Shown here: positions 29,032 through 38,157 of the stretch, one piece after another | Position numbering within the stretch: the first letter of the stretch is position 1 | How the letters are laid out: each line of letters opens with the position of its first letter | Assembly (NCBI GenBank): GCA_900768185.1 | Contig: CAAGCB010000044.1 | Span: forward strand, 136,642-200,641 | Origin: Alphaproteobacteria bacterium | Lineage (GTDB): Bacteria > Pseudomonadota > Alphaproteobacteria > CAAGCB01 > CAG-977 | DNA: 64,000 nucleotides | Reading direction: 5' to 3' | Notes under the pieces: generated by a model | The model's input: only the letters and a program-made list of their open reading frames with translations | Database searches by the model: none | Told to the model about the DNA's origin: nothing | Made by a program: the position numbers and the translations under genes

Positions 29032-30208
29032 ACACGAAAAACGGCGCCCAGCCCATTTTGACGACCAGCCAGCCGCTGGTCGCCGACAGAACGTCGCGCG
29101 GCAACGCCATCAGTGAACTGAGCAGCGCGTATTGCGTGGCGGTGTAGGCTCTGTTGCACAGCGAAGACATATACGCGACAAAAGCCGTCGTCGCCATGCC
29201 CGCCGCCATATTGTCGGACACAATCGCCGAAATCAGCCAGACGAACGATTTGCCTTGAAGCGCCAATCCCGCGAACGGCAGATTGGAAAGCCCCTGCAAA
29301 ACGCCGCAAATCAGCAGACTTTTGAACAATCCGAATTTAGCGACCAGAACCCCGCCCAAAAATCCCCCGAAAATCGTTGCGGCAACGCCCCATACTTTGA
29401 CAATGGCGGCGATTTCCGTGTTGGTAAATCCCGCTTCCTTGTACAATTTCGGCGTGACCGTGCCGATGGTCGTTTCGCACATTTTGTACGTCAGCAGAAA
29501 CAACACAATCAACAGCCAATCGGGCTTTTTCACAAAGTCGGCAATCGGCGCGACGACGGCGTCTTTAAAGAAATTTTTTTGCTTGGGCTGAACGGACGTT
29601 TCGGGTTCTTTGGCGCACAAAATCGCCGCCATGCCGATGATGCCCGACAAAGCCAACGCTTCGTAAACGCGCGTCCAGCCGATGATATCGGACAAAAACA
29701 GCGCGCCCGCGCCCGCAATCAGCATGCCGATGCGATAACCGAAAACAAACGTTGCCGCCGCTGCGCCTTGTTCGGAATCTTTCAAATACTCGATACGGAA
29801 CGCGTCAAAAACGATGTCCTGCGATGCTGAAAAAAACGCGACCGCGACCGCACACGCCGCCGTTGCCAAAGGGGCTTGAGTAGGGTTTGTATGCACCAGA
29901 GCAATCAGGCTTGCCATCAGGCACAGCTGGAAAAAAATCGCCCACGACCGCCTTTGCCCCAACCGCTTGGTCAGAAAAGGCAACGGCATGCGGTCGATAT
30001 AGGGCGACCACAGAAATTTAAAGCTGTACGGCAGGCGCACCAGAGAAAACGCGGCAATCGCCTTGACGTCGACCCCGCAATCCGACAGCCAGAACGACAG
30101 CGTCGAAAACACCAGAACCAACGGCAGACCGCTGAACATTCCCAAAATCAGCATCGCGATCATTTTCGGGTTTTTATAAACCGAAAACGCCGTCGTCCAC
30201 GCGGTCAT
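28946..30208 (-). CDS. ampG: AmpG-like muropeptide permease (MFS)
   Basis: A 420-residue major facilitator with about 12 membrane segments. It resembles AmpG, which imports GlcNAc-anhydroMurNAc muropeptides for cell wall recycling: GMFSGLPLVLVFSTLSFWL near the start, FLWSPYIDRMPLPFL, SQDIVFDAFRIEYL, and TAFVAYMSSLCNRAYTATQYALLSSLMALPR late in the protein, which is the typical AmpG signature. It fits with the AnmK-like kinase elsewhere in the window. It overlaps the sensor kinase by 86 bases, tail to tail. Confidence 0.88.
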   Translation of the reverse strand: MTAWTTAFSVYKNPKMIAMLILGMFSGLPLVLVFSTLSFWLSDCGVDVKAIAAFSLVRLPYSFKFLWSPYIDRMPLPFLTKRLGQRRSWAIFFQLCLMASLIALVHTNPTQAPLATAACAVAVAFFSASQDIVFDAFRIEYLKDSEQGAAAATFVFGYRIGMLIAGAGALFLSDIIGWTRVYEALALSGIIGMAAILCAKEPETSVQPKQKNFFKDAVVAPIADFVKKPDWLLIVLFLLTYKMCETTIGTVTPKLYKEAGFTNTEIAAIVKVWGVAATIFGGFLGGVLVAKFGLFKSLLICGVLQGLSNLPFAGLALQGKSFVWLISAIVSDNMAAGMATTAFVAYMSSLCNRAYTATQYALLSSLMALPRDVLSATSGWLVVKMGWAPFFVFTAFLCLPGLAILYLLNRRYQSASADKR

Positions 30209-30220
30209 GCCGTCAGCCCT

Positions 30221-32056
30221 TTAACCGTTCGCCTGATCCAGCTGCGCGCGTTTGTTCGCGTCGCGTTTGCGCAGGTTCGTGTCCAAAATCGCTTTGCGCA
30301 GACGGAATGTTTTGGGCGTGACTTCCAGCAGTTCGTCGTCCTGAATATACGCCAAAGCTTCCTCCAAACTCATTTTGATGGGCGGAATCAGCTGAATGTT
30401 TTCGTCTTTTGCGGCGGCGCGAATGTTCGTCAGGTGTTTTGTTTTAATCGGGTTGACTTCGATGTCGTTCGACTTGGTGTGTTCGCCGACAATCATGCCT
30501 TCGTACACGTCCGCGCCCGGATCGATGAACATGGGACCGCGGTCTTCCAGTTTCCACAGCGCGTAAGCGACGGCGGTGCCGTTGTCGGTGGACACCAGAA
30601 CGCCCGTGCGGCGACCCGGAATCGACCCCTTGTACGGTTCGTAGCTGTGGAACATTTTGTTCATCACGCCCGTACCGCAGGTGTCCGTCAAAAACTGCGA
30701 ATGATAGCCGATAAGCGCGCGCGACGGGGCAAGGAACGTCAAGCGGGTTTTGTTGCCGCCCGACGGGCGCATGTCCGTCATTTCCGCGCGGCGTTCGCCC
30801 AAAGTCTGGCAAACCGTGCCGACGTACTGTTCATCGACGTCGATGACGACTTCTTCGATCGGTTCAAGCGTTTTGCCCGAAACGGGGTCTTTCTGCATTA
30901 AAACGTGCGGGCGGCTGATGGACAGCTCGAAACCTTCGCGGCGCATCTGTTCGATCAAAATGCCCAGCTGCAGTTCGCCGCGTCCCGCGACTTCGAACGC
31001 GTCGGTCGATCCCGTGCGCGAAATGCGCAGGGCGACGTTGCCTTCGGCTTCTTTCTGCAAACGGTCCCAGATGACGCGCGAGGTGACTTTGTCGCCTTCT
31101 TTGCCCGCCAAGGGCGACGTGTTGATCGAAAACGTCATCGCCAGCGTCGGCGGGTCGATCGGTTGCGCGGGGATCGGCGTCGTGACCGACTGGTCGCACA
31201 GGGTATCCGCCACGGTCGCCTTGGTAAAGCCCGCCAGCGACACGATGTCGCCCGCTTCGGCTTCGTCGATGCCGGTGCGTTTCAACCCGCGGAAAGCCAG
31301 AATTTTACTGACGCGCGCGGTTTCGATGAGTTTTCCGGAACGGTCGAGCGCCTTGATAAACGAATTGACTTTGACGGATCCGGAATGGATTTTGCCCGTC
31401 AGAATGCGTCCGACGAACGGATCGTTTTCGATCGTCGTCGCCAGCATGGTGAACGGCGCGTACGGGTCGCATTTGGGGGGCGGCACGAATTTCATGATGG
31501 CGTCGAACAGCGGTTCGATCGACGTGCGCGGATCTTTGTCCAGATCGTTGACCGCCCAGCCTTCGCGCCCCGAAGCGTACAAAACGGGGAAATCCAGCTG
31601 TTCGTCGGTCGCGTCCAGCGAAGCGAACAGGTCGAAGACCTCCTCGTACACTTCCTGCGGGCGGGCGTCGGCGCGATCGACCTTGTTGATCAGGACGATC
31701 GGTTTCAGTCCCAGCTTCAGCGCTTTGCTGACGACGAATTTCGTTTGCGGCAGGGGACCTTCGGCGGCGTCGACCAGAACGATGGCGGAATCCACCATGT
31801 CCAGAATGCGTTCGACTTCGCCGCCGAAATCCGCGTGCCCCGGCGTGTCGACGATATTGATGCGCGTGCCTTTCCATTCGATGGACGTGCATTTCGCCAA
31901 AATCGTAATACCGCGTTCGCGTTCCAGATCGTTGGAATCCATAACGCGTTCGGCGACGACCTGATTGTCGCGGAACGTGCCGCTTTGGCGCAGCATGGTG
32001 TCGACCAGAGTCGTTTTGCCGTGGTCAACGTGGGCGATAATTGCAATATTACGCAT
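30221..32056 (-). CDS. typA: Ribosome-associated GTPase TypA/BipA
   Basis: TypA/BipA is a translational GTPase that helps 50S assembly and growth under stress and cold. The 611 residues show the GTPase motifs [16 protein letters not shown], the RGITI switch, [14 protein letters not shown] and NKVDRADAR, then domain II, a domain V-like part and the BipA-specific C-terminal domain. The start ATG at 32056 is preceded by AAGAAGAA. A promoter lies about 55-80 bases upstream, divergent from the secreted protein pair. Confidence 0.97.
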   Translation of the reverse strand: MRNIAIIAHVDHGKTTLVDTMLRQSGTFRDNQVVAERVMDSNDLERERGITILAKCTSIEWKGTRINIVDTPGHADFGGEVERILDMVDSAIVLVDAAEGPLPQTKFVVSKALKLGLKPIVLINKVDRADARPQEVYEEVFDLFASLDATDEQLDFPVLYASGREGWAVNDLDKDPRTSIEPLFDAIMKFVPPPKCDPYAPFTMLATTIENDPFVGRILTGKIHSGSVKVNSFIKALDRSGKLIETARVSKILAFRGLKRTGIDEAEAGDIVSLAGFTKATVADTLCDQSVTTPIPAQPIDPPTLAMTFSINTSPLAGKEGDKVTSRVIWDRLQKEAEGNVALRISRTGSTDAFEVAGRGELQLGILIEQMRREGFELSISRPHVLMQKDPVSGKTLEPIEEVVIDVDEQYVGTVCQTLGERRAEMTDMRPSGGNKTRLTFLAPSRALIGYHSQFLTDTCGTGVMNKMFHSYEPYKGSIPGRRTGVLVSTDNGTAVAYALWKLEDRGPMFIDPGADVYEGMIVGEHTKSNDIEVNPIKTKHLTNIRAAAKDENIQLIPPIKMSLEEALAYIQDDELLEVTPKTFRLRKAILDTNLRKRDANKRAQLDQANG

Positions 32057-32107
32057 GGCAGTTCTTCTTTTTAAATGTGTTAGAAACGTGTTTTCGACAC
32101 AAATACG

Positions 32108-32136
32108 CTTTTAAAATCATCAAGCCCCGTTGTCAA
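32108..32136 (-). promoter_or_regulatory. Predicted promoter for typA
   Basis: On the minus strand a perfect TTGACA (32131-32136) and TAAAAG (32108-32113) are 17 bases apart, about 50 bases upstream of the typA start. Confidence 0.6.
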
Positions 32137-32147
32137 TTACGCATCGC

Positions 32148-32176
32148 TTGAAAACGATTGTTTTTTTGATTAAAAT
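32148..32176 (+). promoter_or_regulatory. Predicted promoter for the secreted protein pair
   Basis: TTGAAA (32148-32153) and TAAAAT (32171-32176) with a 17-base spacer, 30 bases upstream of the first gene of the pair. The TTGACA of the divergent typA promoter lies only about 12 bases away, so the two may influence each other. Confidence 0.58.
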
Positions 32177-32205
32177 GTCCCGCGAAACTTTGCAAGGAGG
32201 AAAAA

Positions 32206-32706
32206 ATGCCTTATCTGTTCGCGCTGATGCTGACTTTGTTCGCGTCGCCCTGTTTCGCGCAGACGTCGTCCTACACGACGAAAACGCCGTCCTACACCAC
32301 AAAAACGCCGGCGGTTTATACGAAAAAAAACGCGGAAAACAAAGAAAAAACGGACGCTCAGCAAACCGTTAACCAAAAAATTCTGGATACCGTCGCGGCG
32401 GCGCTGAAAAAACGCATGCCGATTCAGGTGAACAAGGGAGTTACCTGGACGGACGTGTACGGCAGGGGAAACGGTTTGCATTTCGTGTACAAGATGAGCT
32501 TTGATCTGACGGATTCGCCGCGCGATCAGGTTCAGATTTTCAAAGACGAGTATCAAAAGAAGTTTTGCCCCGAGGTCGCGCCGAAGTTTTGCCCGCTGTT
32601 CAAAGACGAGCTGTTCAAACGCGGCATTTCGCTGTATGTGCATTACTTCGATTCCGCCAGAAACGAACTGGTGACCTGCCGCACATCGTATTCGGACTGC
32701 AAATGA
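32206..32706 (+). CDS. Secreted protein with VTWTDVY motif, first of a paralogous pair
   Basis: A 166-residue protein with a signal peptide (cleavage near residue 18, PCFAQ), then a short repeat SSYTTKTPSYTTKTP, a Lys/Glu-rich linker and a folded C-terminal part. That part holds QVNKGVTWTDVYGRGNGLHFVYKMSFDL, FCPEVAPKFCPLFKDELFKRG and TCRTSYSDCK, with four cysteines that could pair in the periplasm. The same pattern recurs in the next gene, so these are paralogues. A GGAGG lies 6-10 bases before the ATG. No named family recognised. Confidence 0.72.
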   Translation: MPYLFALMLTLFASPCFAQTSSYTTKTPSYTTKTPAVYTKKNAENKEKTDAQQTVNQKILDTVAAALKKRMPIQVNKGVTWTDVYGRGNGLHFVYKMSFDLTDSPRDQVQIFKDEYQKKFCPEVAPKFCPLFKDELFKRGISLYVHYFDSARNELVTCRTSYSDCK

Positions 32707-32723
32707 CAAAGGGGTAAAGACGA

Positions 32724-33281
32724 ATGACAAAAGCTAAAAACGTAAGCCGCGTTTTAGCCGCGCTGTCGCTGGTCGCGACGCCGTGCCTGTCGGAAACGCT
32801 GACGGAACAGTTTGTCCGCATGGACGCCGACAAGGACGGCTATCTGTCCGAAATCGAGTTCATTACGGGCATGCAAAAAACGTCCGCGAACGAAAAGACC
32901 GCCGCGAAACCGGTGCCGGCGGCGTTGGGGCGCGTAAATTCCGATAAGAAAAAAATCGTCGCCGACATCGTCTCGCAGACAAAACCGATACTGCCGTATC
33001 AGGTGGAAAACGGCGTGACGTGGACGGACGTCTACGCCGAAAACGATAATGTTCATTACGCGTACCGTCTGGATATGGATTTAAGCGCGCTGCCTGACGA
33101 CGACGTCGGCAAATTGAAAAACATGATGGAACGGGAAGCTTGCGCGCAGGTGGTCGAAAAAATGTGTCCCGTCGTGAAAAACATTTTGCTGGTCAAAGGG
33201 ATCGATCTGATCGCGCATTACAACGACGCCGGCGGGCAGGAAATTCTGAACTGCCGTCTGACGATGAAAGATTGTCCGTAA
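32724..33281 (+). CDS. Secreted EF-hand protein with VTWTDVY motif, second of a paralogous pair
   Basis: A 185-residue protein with a signal peptide ending near PCLSE, one canonical EF-hand calcium-binding loop (DADKDGYLSEIEF, about residues 34-46) and a C-terminal domain matching the upstream gene: VENGVTWTDVYAENDNVHYAYRLDMDL, then CAQVVEKMCPVVKN and LNCRLTMKDC. Only this copy carries the EF-hand. It starts 17 bases after the first gene and is followed by a terminator. Calcium binding is likely; the wider function is unknown. Confidence 0.74.
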   Translation: MTKAKNVSRVLAALSLVATPCLSETLTEQFVRMDADKDGYLSEIEFITGMQKTSANEKTAAKPVPAALGRVNSDKKKIVADIVSQTKPILPYQVENGVTWTDVYAENDNVHYAYRLDMDLSALPDDDVGKLKNMMEREACAQVVEKMCPVVKNILLVKGIDLIAHYNDAGGQEILNCRLTMKDCP

Positions 33282-33297
33282 AGAACCGTTTAAAACA

Positions 33298-33326
33298 AAC
33301 GCCGCGGAATGAAAAACCGCGGCGTT
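33298..33326. terminator. Hairpin terminator shared by convergent genes
   Basis: A perfect 10-base-pair stem (AACGCCGCGG at 33298-33307, CCGCGGCGTT at 33317-33326) with a 9-base A-rich loop and a TTTT on the plus-strand side. It separates the secreted pair from the convergent PfkB-family kinase. Confidence 0.78.
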
Positions 33327-33333
33327 TTCGTTG

Positions 33334-34341
33334 CTACGAAGCGTGGCTCAGCTTTCGGGACATCAAATCCGTCAGCGATTGTTCCGGACGCGCGCCGTAA
33401 TGCGAAATGATTTCAGCCGCCGCGAGCGCCCCCATTTGCAAACATTCGGAAACGGGGCGGTTTTGCGCCAGACCCGTCAGATAGCCCGCCGCGAACAAAT
33501 CGCCGGCGCCCGTCGTGTCGATGACGCGGTTGATCGGTTCTGCGGGAATTTCATAGCGTTTTTCGCCGCAAATCGCGACCGCGCCCTTTGCTCCGCGCGT
33601 GACGACGACCGTTTCGCACAAAGTTTTGCATTTTTCAAACGCATCTTCGGCATCGTCCGTTCCGAACAGGGATTTGATTTCGTCTTCATTGCAGAACAAA
33701 ATATCGATGCCGTTTTTAATCAGCTGCATAAAGCTGTCGCGGTGGCGGTTCACGCAGAACGGATCGGACAGGGACAGCGACACTTTCCGGTTGTGTCTGT
33801 GCGCCAGTTCGACCGCGTAAGCCAACGCGTCTTTCGCTTCGGGTCTGTCCCATAAATACCCTTCCATATAAACGATTTTCGTCTGTCGGATCAGTTCTTC
33901 GTCGATGTCTTTGCGCGACAGTTTCGAACACGCCCCCAAATAGGTGTTCATCGTGCGTTGGGCGTCAGGACTGACGATGACCATGCACCGCGCCGTCGGT
34001 CTTTCGTTTTCCAGACACGGCGTTGTGAAATGAACACCGGATTTGGTGATGTCTTCGCGGAACACCTCGCCCAAACGATCGTCGGCGACTTTACCGATAA
34101 AAGCCGGTTTTCCCCCCATCGCCGCGATTCCGACCGCGGTGTTCGCGGCGGATCCGCCCGAACATTCGACGCCGTTGTCGGCAATATGTCCGTAAATTTG
34201 TTCCGCCAGATCGGCGTCAATCAGGGTCATCATGCCTTTGGGCATATTGTGTCGCGTCAGAAATTCGTCGTCCATGTTGGCCAGCACGTCAACCATGGCG
34301 TTTCCGATCGCCACGACGTCAAAACGTGTCAGAGCGTTCAT
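33334..34341 (-). CDS. PfkB-family kinase, adenosine kinase-like
   Basis: A 335-residue ribokinase/PfkB fold enzyme that phosphorylates a sugar or nucleoside hydroxyl. Motifs are GNAMVDVLA at the start, the first signature SGGSAANTAVGIAAMGG, and the ATP/catalytic signature DTTGAGDLFAAGYLTGL with its conserved Asp. The family of this length in alphaproteobacteria is usually annotated as adenosine kinase. The start at 34341 has a GGAGG upstream and the normal N-terminus; longer in-frame starts run into the divergent gene. Confidence 0.9.
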   Translation of the reverse strand: MNALTRFDVVAIGNAMVDVLANMDDEFLTRHNMPKGMMTLIDADLAEQIYGHIADNGVECSGGSAANTAVGIAAMGGKPAFIGKVADDRLGEVFREDITKSGVHFTTPCLENERPTARCMVIVSPDAQRTMNTYLGACSKLSRKDIDEELIRQTKIVYMEGYLWDRPEAKDALAYAVELAHRHNRKVSLSLSDPFCVNRHRDSFMQLIKNGIDILFCNEDEIKSLFGTDDAEDAFEKCKTLCETVVVTRGAKGAVAICGEKRYEIPAEPINRVIDTTGAGDLFAAGYLTGLAQNRPVSECLQMGALAAAEIISHYGARPEQSLTDLMSRKLSHAS

Positions 34342-34377
34342 ATAAGACCTCCGTATGGGGTTAAAAGATATTTTTGC

Positions 34378-34405
34378 AGTATAAAGGAACTTACAATTCA
34401 AACAA
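34378..34405 (-). promoter_or_regulatory. Predicted promoter for the PfkB-family kinase
   Basis: On the minus strand TTGTTT (34400-34405) and TATACT (34378-34383) with 16 bases between, about 37 bases upstream of the start at 34341. Confidence 0.48.
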
Positions 34406-34447
34406 GAGTCTGCTACAAAAAAAGCGGACTTTTTTGGAGGATACGCC

Positions 34448-35131
34448 GTGCTGACAGAACTGAAAGAAGCGATAAAAGATATATTTTCAAATAAATTCAA
34501 ATGGTTGATCGTTTTCAGCATCGTTGCGACCGTTTTGATTTTTATCGTTTTGTTCGCATTGTTCGCTTTCGCGCTGTCGGCGGCGGATTCGCCGGACGCG
34601 GGGATTATGGTGAAAACGGCAAAAATCCTAGGATATCTGGCGTTTTTCATTATGTCTTTGATGCTGTTTCCCGCCGTCGCGACGGCGGTTTCGGGATTTT
34701 TTGTCGATTCGGTTGTTGAAAAGGCGGCGCGCGAAAGCGACAAAACGACTCTGCGCGACGTGCCGCTGTCGGAAAGTCTGATCCTGTCGGGAATCGGGGC
34801 GATTAAAGGCGCGGGCGTATCGCTGGCTTTGATTCCCGTGTCTTTGCTGGCGGGGCTGATCCCCGTCGTCAATCTGGTGCCGGCTGTGCTGTATTACGGG
34901 TTGAACGGGCGGCTTTTGGCGCGAGAATACTTTTATGCCGTCGCGTTACGCTATATGGAAAGAAAAGACGCGGACGCCTTGTTCAACCGCTATGCGCCGT
35001 ATTGGACGCGCGCGGGGGTGGTGATCGCGGTGCTGATGACCGTTCCCGTCGTCAACACGGTGTCGCCGTTGGTCGCCGTCGCGTTTATGCGGCGTTTGTT
35101 TTTAATAAAACGTCCGGAGAACGCGAAATGA
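34448..35131 (+). CDS. EI24/CysZ-like inner membrane protein
   Basis: A 227-residue protein with about four to six membrane segments of the EI24 (CysZ-like) family, some members of which transport sulfate. The N-terminal helix LTELKEAIKDIFSNKFKWLIVF and the late segment LNGRLLAREYFYAVALRYM are typical. No cysteine biosynthesis gene is nearby, so the sulfate role is not supported by context. The start is a GTG at 34448 with TTGGAGGA upstream. It overlaps the next gene by an ATGA. Confidence 0.83.
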   Translation: MLTELKEAIKDIFSNKFKWLIVFSIVATVLIFIVLFALFAFALSAADSPDAGIMVKTAKILGYLAFFIMSLMLFPAVATAVSGFFVDSVVEKAARESDKTTLRDVPLSESLILSGIGAIKGAGVSLALIPVSLLAGLIPVVNLVPAVLYYGLNGRLLAREYFYAVALRYMERKDADALFNRYAPYWTRAGVVIAVLMTVPVVNTVSPLVAVAFMRRLFLIKRPENAK

Positions 35132-35538
35132 TCAAAGCTTTTATTTTAACGCTGTTTTTGGGGGCGTGCGTTCATGCCGCGCCGCGCTCTTTACCGCCGG
35201 ATCGGGCGGAACAAAAGCAAGCCGATGTCGCCGCGGCGGAAAGCGTCCCCGCGCCGGAACCGCCGAAACCCGTGCGGACGGGACGTCAAGATCCGATGCT
35301 GCGCGCGAATTACGTTCAAACCGTATTGGGAAAGCCGACGCTGAAACGCCGTGAAGCTCCGTCCGAAGTCTGGGTGTACGCGCAGGAGGAATGCGTGCTG
35401 TTCATTTATTTGGACGAACGGCAGGCGACCGAAGACGGCGGCGCGCTGGTGCGGCACATGGAAATCGGAACGCCGACGTTTCAGGCAAAGCGGAAAGATC
35501 CCGTTCCCTGTCTGAAATCCGCCGCGATGTTGAGGTGA
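35128..35538 (+). CDS. Small predicted lipoprotein
   Basis: A 136-residue exported protein. The N-terminus MIKAFILTLFLGACVHA has a lipobox-like LGAC, so a lipoprotein is likely. The mature part has a Pro/Ala/Glu linker followed by a compact domain (RANYVQTVLGKPTLKRRE, EVWVYAQEECVLFIYLD) that resembles the small outer-membrane SmpA/BamE-like fold in its 'LGKP...WxY' pattern. That resemblance is weak. It is translationally coupled to the EI24-type gene and followed by a PAP2 phosphatase. Confidence 0.72.
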   Translation: MIKAFILTLFLGACVHAAPRSLPPDRAEQKQADVAAAESVPAPEPPKPVRTGRQDPMLRANYVQTVLGKPTLKRREAPSEVWVYAQEECVLFIYLDERQATEDGGALVRHMEIGTPTFQAKRKDPVPCLKSAAMLR

Positions 35539-35542
35539 CGTC

Positions 35543-36079
35543 ATGACTTTCGATGTTTTTTCTTCCCTTGACGCGGCGGTTTTCGACGCGCTGTCGTCTT
35601 TGCGAACACCGTTTTTCGACGCGGTGATGTCGCGCGTAACGGCGTCGGGCGACGCGGGGGCGGTGTGGCTGGTTTTGGGAATGGGATTGTCCTGTTTTTC
35701 AAAAACGCGGACAACGGGTGTGCTGGTGCTGATCGCCGTGGCGGCGACGTTCATCGTGTCCACGCTGGGATTCAAACATTTGTTCGCTCGTCCGCGTCCG
35801 TGCGTTCTTTTCCCGAACGCCGTGCCGTTCTATCCCTGTCCGTCGGGCTATTCGTTTCCGTCGGGGCATACGGTTTCATCGTTCGCCGCCGCGGGGGTAT
35901 TGTTGTTCCGCCGCGTCAAAGGTCGTTTCGCCGCATTGGTTTGGGCGGTGTTGATCGGTTTTTCCAGAATATACCTGAACGCCCATTATTTTACGGACGT
36001 TCTGACCGGCTGTTTGCTGGGACTGGGCGCGGCGTGGCTGACGGTTCGTCCGCATGCGATGAAAAAGGCGGAATTTTAA
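35543..36079 (+). CDS. PAP2-family membrane phosphatase
   Basis: A 178-residue integral membrane phosphatase that probably removes phosphate from a lipid, for example undecaprenyl or phosphatidylglycerol phosphate. All three PAP2 motifs are intact: KHLFARPRP (K-x6-RP), SFPSGHT, and SRIYLNAHYFTD (SR-x5-H-x3-D). About five membrane segments are visible. It follows the lipoprotein gene by 4 bases. Compare the degenerate PAP2-like protein at 53613-54455. Confidence 0.92.
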   Translation: MTFDVFSSLDAAVFDALSSLRTPFFDAVMSRVTASGDAGAVWLVLGMGLSCFSKTRTTGVLVLIAVAATFIVSTLGFKHLFARPRPCVLFPNAVPFYPCPSGYSFPSGHTVSSFAAAGVLLFRRVKGRFAALVWAVLIGFSRIYLNAHYFTDVLTGCLLGLGAAWLTVRPHAMKKAEF

Positions 36080-36089
36080 TTCCGCCTTT
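36064..36089. terminator. Hairpin terminator between PAP2 gene and trxA
   Basis: A 12-base-pair perfect stem (AAAGGCGGAATT at 36064-36075, AATTCCGCCTTT at 36078-36089). It overlaps the PAP2 stop codon and can serve both convergent genes. Confidence 0.8.
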
Positions 36090-36108
36090 GTCGGTTTAAC
36101 GGGACATC

Positions 36109-36426
36109 TCAGCCCAGCTGTTCGTTCAGCCAAGCCGTCAGTTTCGATTTCGTCATCGCGCCCGTGTGCGTCGCGACCGCTTCGCCGTTTTTGAACATGA
36201 TCAGTGTCGGAATGCCGCGCACGCCGAAATTCGTCGGCGTTTCGGGGGAATCGTCAATGTTCATTTTGACGACTTTCAGCTTGCCGTTCAGTTCGTTGGA
36301 CACTTCTTCCAGAACGGGGGTCAGCTGGCGGCAGGGGGAACACCATTCGGCAAAGAAATCGACCAGAACGGGAACGTCCGAATTTTGGATTTCCGCGGCG
36401 AATTCGCCGTCGTTGATAACTTTCAT
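36109..36426 (-). CDS. trxA: Thioredoxin
   Basis: A 105-residue thioredoxin, the general cytosolic disulfide reductant. The active site is WCSPC (Cys29 and Cys32), with Ser in place of the usual Gly, a variant seen in other thioredoxins. The cis-proline loop GVRGIPTLIMFKNGE is normal. Single gene, convergent with the PAP2 phosphatase. Confidence 0.95.
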   Translation of the reverse strand: MKVINDGEFAAEIQNSDVPVLVDFFAEWCSPCRQLTPVLEEVSNELNGKLKVVKMNIDDSPETPTNFGVRGIPTLIMFKNGEAVATHTGAMTKSKLTAWLNEQLG

Positions 36427-36519
36427 CGTTTTACCTTTCCGTAAAAATTTTTATAAAATCCTATATAATGGGGTTTCGTCCGCCGGTCAATACACTATTT
36501 TGTTCGGTAAGGGGATAAA

Positions 36520-36545
36520 AAAACACCCCCGCGCGGGGGTGTTTT
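36520..36545 (-). terminator. Terminator at the end of the lipoprotein operon
   Basis: An 11-base-pair perfect stem (AAAACACCCCC at 36520-36530, GGGGGTGTTTT at 36535-36545) with a GCGC loop and a T-rich tail on the minus strand. It follows the LpoB-like gene. Confidence 0.88.
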
Positions 36546-36561
36546 CCGTTTCGACGAACGC

Positions 36562-37176
36562 TTACCAGCCAAAGCCGCCGCGTTTCGAGTATTTGGACGC
36601 TTTCGTACGCATGCGGGTGACTTCTTCGCCCGATTCGATGTCGGTAAAGCGCAGATTGACCGTGTATTCCTTGATTGTTTTGCCTTTCAAGGTTTTCGGG
36701 TTCATGCGCACCGCGCCGAAAATCAACAGTTCGGCGCCGGTTTGTTTGCCGATTTTGCGAATGTCGGACTGTTTGACCATGCCTTCGTTCTGATACTGGA
36801 TTTCTTTCAGAATGCGATCGCGCGCGGCGGCGTCGATCAGACGGAATTCGCCCGTTTCGGACATTTGCGTCAGCAGTTCGTCGTTCATGTCGTCGATGGG
36901 GAAATACGCTTCCGATGTTTCGTTTTGGACTTCGGCGATGAACAGTTTGGGACGATGCCCCAGCTGATTCATGTACTGGCGGAAACCGCGGTTGGTGTCC
37001 AGCTGTTTCATGATTTCGTTGACGGCGTTTTCCGTGTCGGTCAGCAACCATTCGTCCGTGATTTCCATCGCTTTTTCATCGCCTTCCGCCGTGGAGAGGC
37101 GTTCCGCCTTGAAGCCGGCGCACCCCTGCAAAGTCATGGCGGCGACGGTCATCAGCGCGATAAAAGTTTTTTTCAT
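36562..37176 (-). CDS. LpoB-like lipoprotein (penicillin-binding protein activator family)
   Basis: A 204-residue lipoprotein (lipobox MTLQGC, Cys19) of the LpoB/COG3417 family. In enterobacteria LpoB reaches from the outer membrane to switch on PBP1b. The folded part shows the family pattern: LFIAEVQNETSEAYFPIDDMND, FRLIDAAARDRILKEI, and IGKQTGAELLIFGAVRM. It is the last gene of a four-gene lipoprotein operon also found in other proteobacteria with COG3014 and LPP20-type genes. Whether it activates a PBP here is an inference. Confidence 0.88.
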   Translation of the reverse strand: MKKTFIALMTVAAMTLQGCAGFKAERLSTAEGDEKAMEITDEWLLTDTENAVNEIMKQLDTNRGFRQYMNQLGHRPKLFIAEVQNETSEAYFPIDDMNDELLTQMSETGEFRLIDAAARDRILKEIQYQNEGMVKQSDIRKIGKQTGAELLIFGAVRMNPKTLKGKTIKEYTVNLRFTDIESGEEVTRMRTKASKYSKRGGFGW

Positions 37177-37188
37177 GGCTCTTTTCCT

Positions 37189-38142
37189 TTAAAAGTACAG
37201 ATTCAAGATATTTTCTTTCAGATAGTCTTTCAGCGACAGAATCGCTTTTGAATACGCCTGATTTTCGTTCAATCCCGATTCCGTGAACGTTGTCGCCAGC
37301 CGTTCGACGTCAACGCCGTTTTTGTCGGGCGCGGACAAAACAAAATGGTAATCGTATTTCACAAAGCCGTCGACTTTTAAAAACTGCCGCTCCGCTGTCA
37401 TGGAAACGTGAACGACGGGCGTTTTTTCGGTCGGAACGGTCGCGAACGTGTAGCCGTTTTCCGTCATCACGCCGCGCACGGTCTGAACAAACGACGGTTT
37501 TGATCCCGCTTTGGGCGACAGATAGACGTGCCGTTTTCCGACGCGCGCTTTTTTATTACCGTACACTTGGTCGTAACTGACGGATTCGGGGATCGATTCG
37601 CCCGCCAGCGTGATGTAACGCTGGTTCAATCCGCGCCGTTTTTCGTACAGTTTTTCCAAACGGACGGCTGCGGCGGGGGATTCGTCCTGCAGCAGGGCGG
37701 TCATTTTTTCGTCCAGATCGTCGATTTCCTCGCGCGTGATGCGGGCGGCTTTGTTTTTATCCAGTGTCGCCAAAGCGTAGAATTTTCCGTTATCCTTGAA
37801 GGTTTCGCGGATTTCCGTGGCGTTCAGCATCACATCGGACGTTTCGGAAACAAAGTCGCGCATTTCGGACGACACGTCGTCGTTTTTAACGCGCGTGTCG
37901 CTTTCGAACGACGATTTGATGCGGGCTTGAAACACTTTCGCCAAGCCGTTGCGGGCGTCCGCTTTCGCCAAAGCGAAATTGGACGCCGTTCCGACGGCGC
38001 AGAGTTCGTCCGCGGAACACGACGCGTAAGGGCTGTTCACCCATGCGGGCAATTCCGTTTTAACCGTTTTGTCCGCGGCGCAAGCCGTCAGGGCGAACAG
38101 GAAAAAAAAGCCGCCGATTGTTAAAAACAACCGTTTCATCAT
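37189..38142 (-). CDS. LPP20-like lipoprotein
   Basis: A 317-residue lipoprotein (lipobox ALTAC, Cys near residue 21) resembling the LPP20 family: LPAWVNSPYASC followed by CAVGTASNFALAKADARNGLAKVFQARIKS and a YALATLDKNKAA strand. LPP20 proteins are outer-membrane lipoproteins of unclear function. It lies 12 bases upstream of the LpoB-like gene in the same operon. Confidence 0.83.
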   Translation of the reverse strand: MMKRLFLTIGGFFFLFALTACAADKTVKTELPAWVNSPYASCSADELCAVGTASNFALAKADARNGLAKVFQARIKSSFESDTRVKNDDVSSEMRDFVSETSDVMLNATEIRETFKDNGKFYALATLDKNKAARITREEIDDLDEKMTALLQDESPAAAVRLEKLYEKRRGLNQRYITLAGESIPESVSYDQVYGNKKARVGKRHVYLSPKAGSKPSFVQTVRGVMTENGYTFATVPTEKTPVVHVSMTAERQFLKVDGFVKYDYHFVLSAPDKNGVDVERLATTFTESGLNENQAYSKAILSLKDYLKENILNLYF

Positions 38143-38157
38143 AAAGCGTTTCCTTTA

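Noticed and set aside
34342..34872. An N-terminal extension of the PfkB-family kinase
   Set aside because: The extra 177 residues are antisense to the EI24-type gene, and the true start at 34341 has a GGAGG and the family N-terminus.
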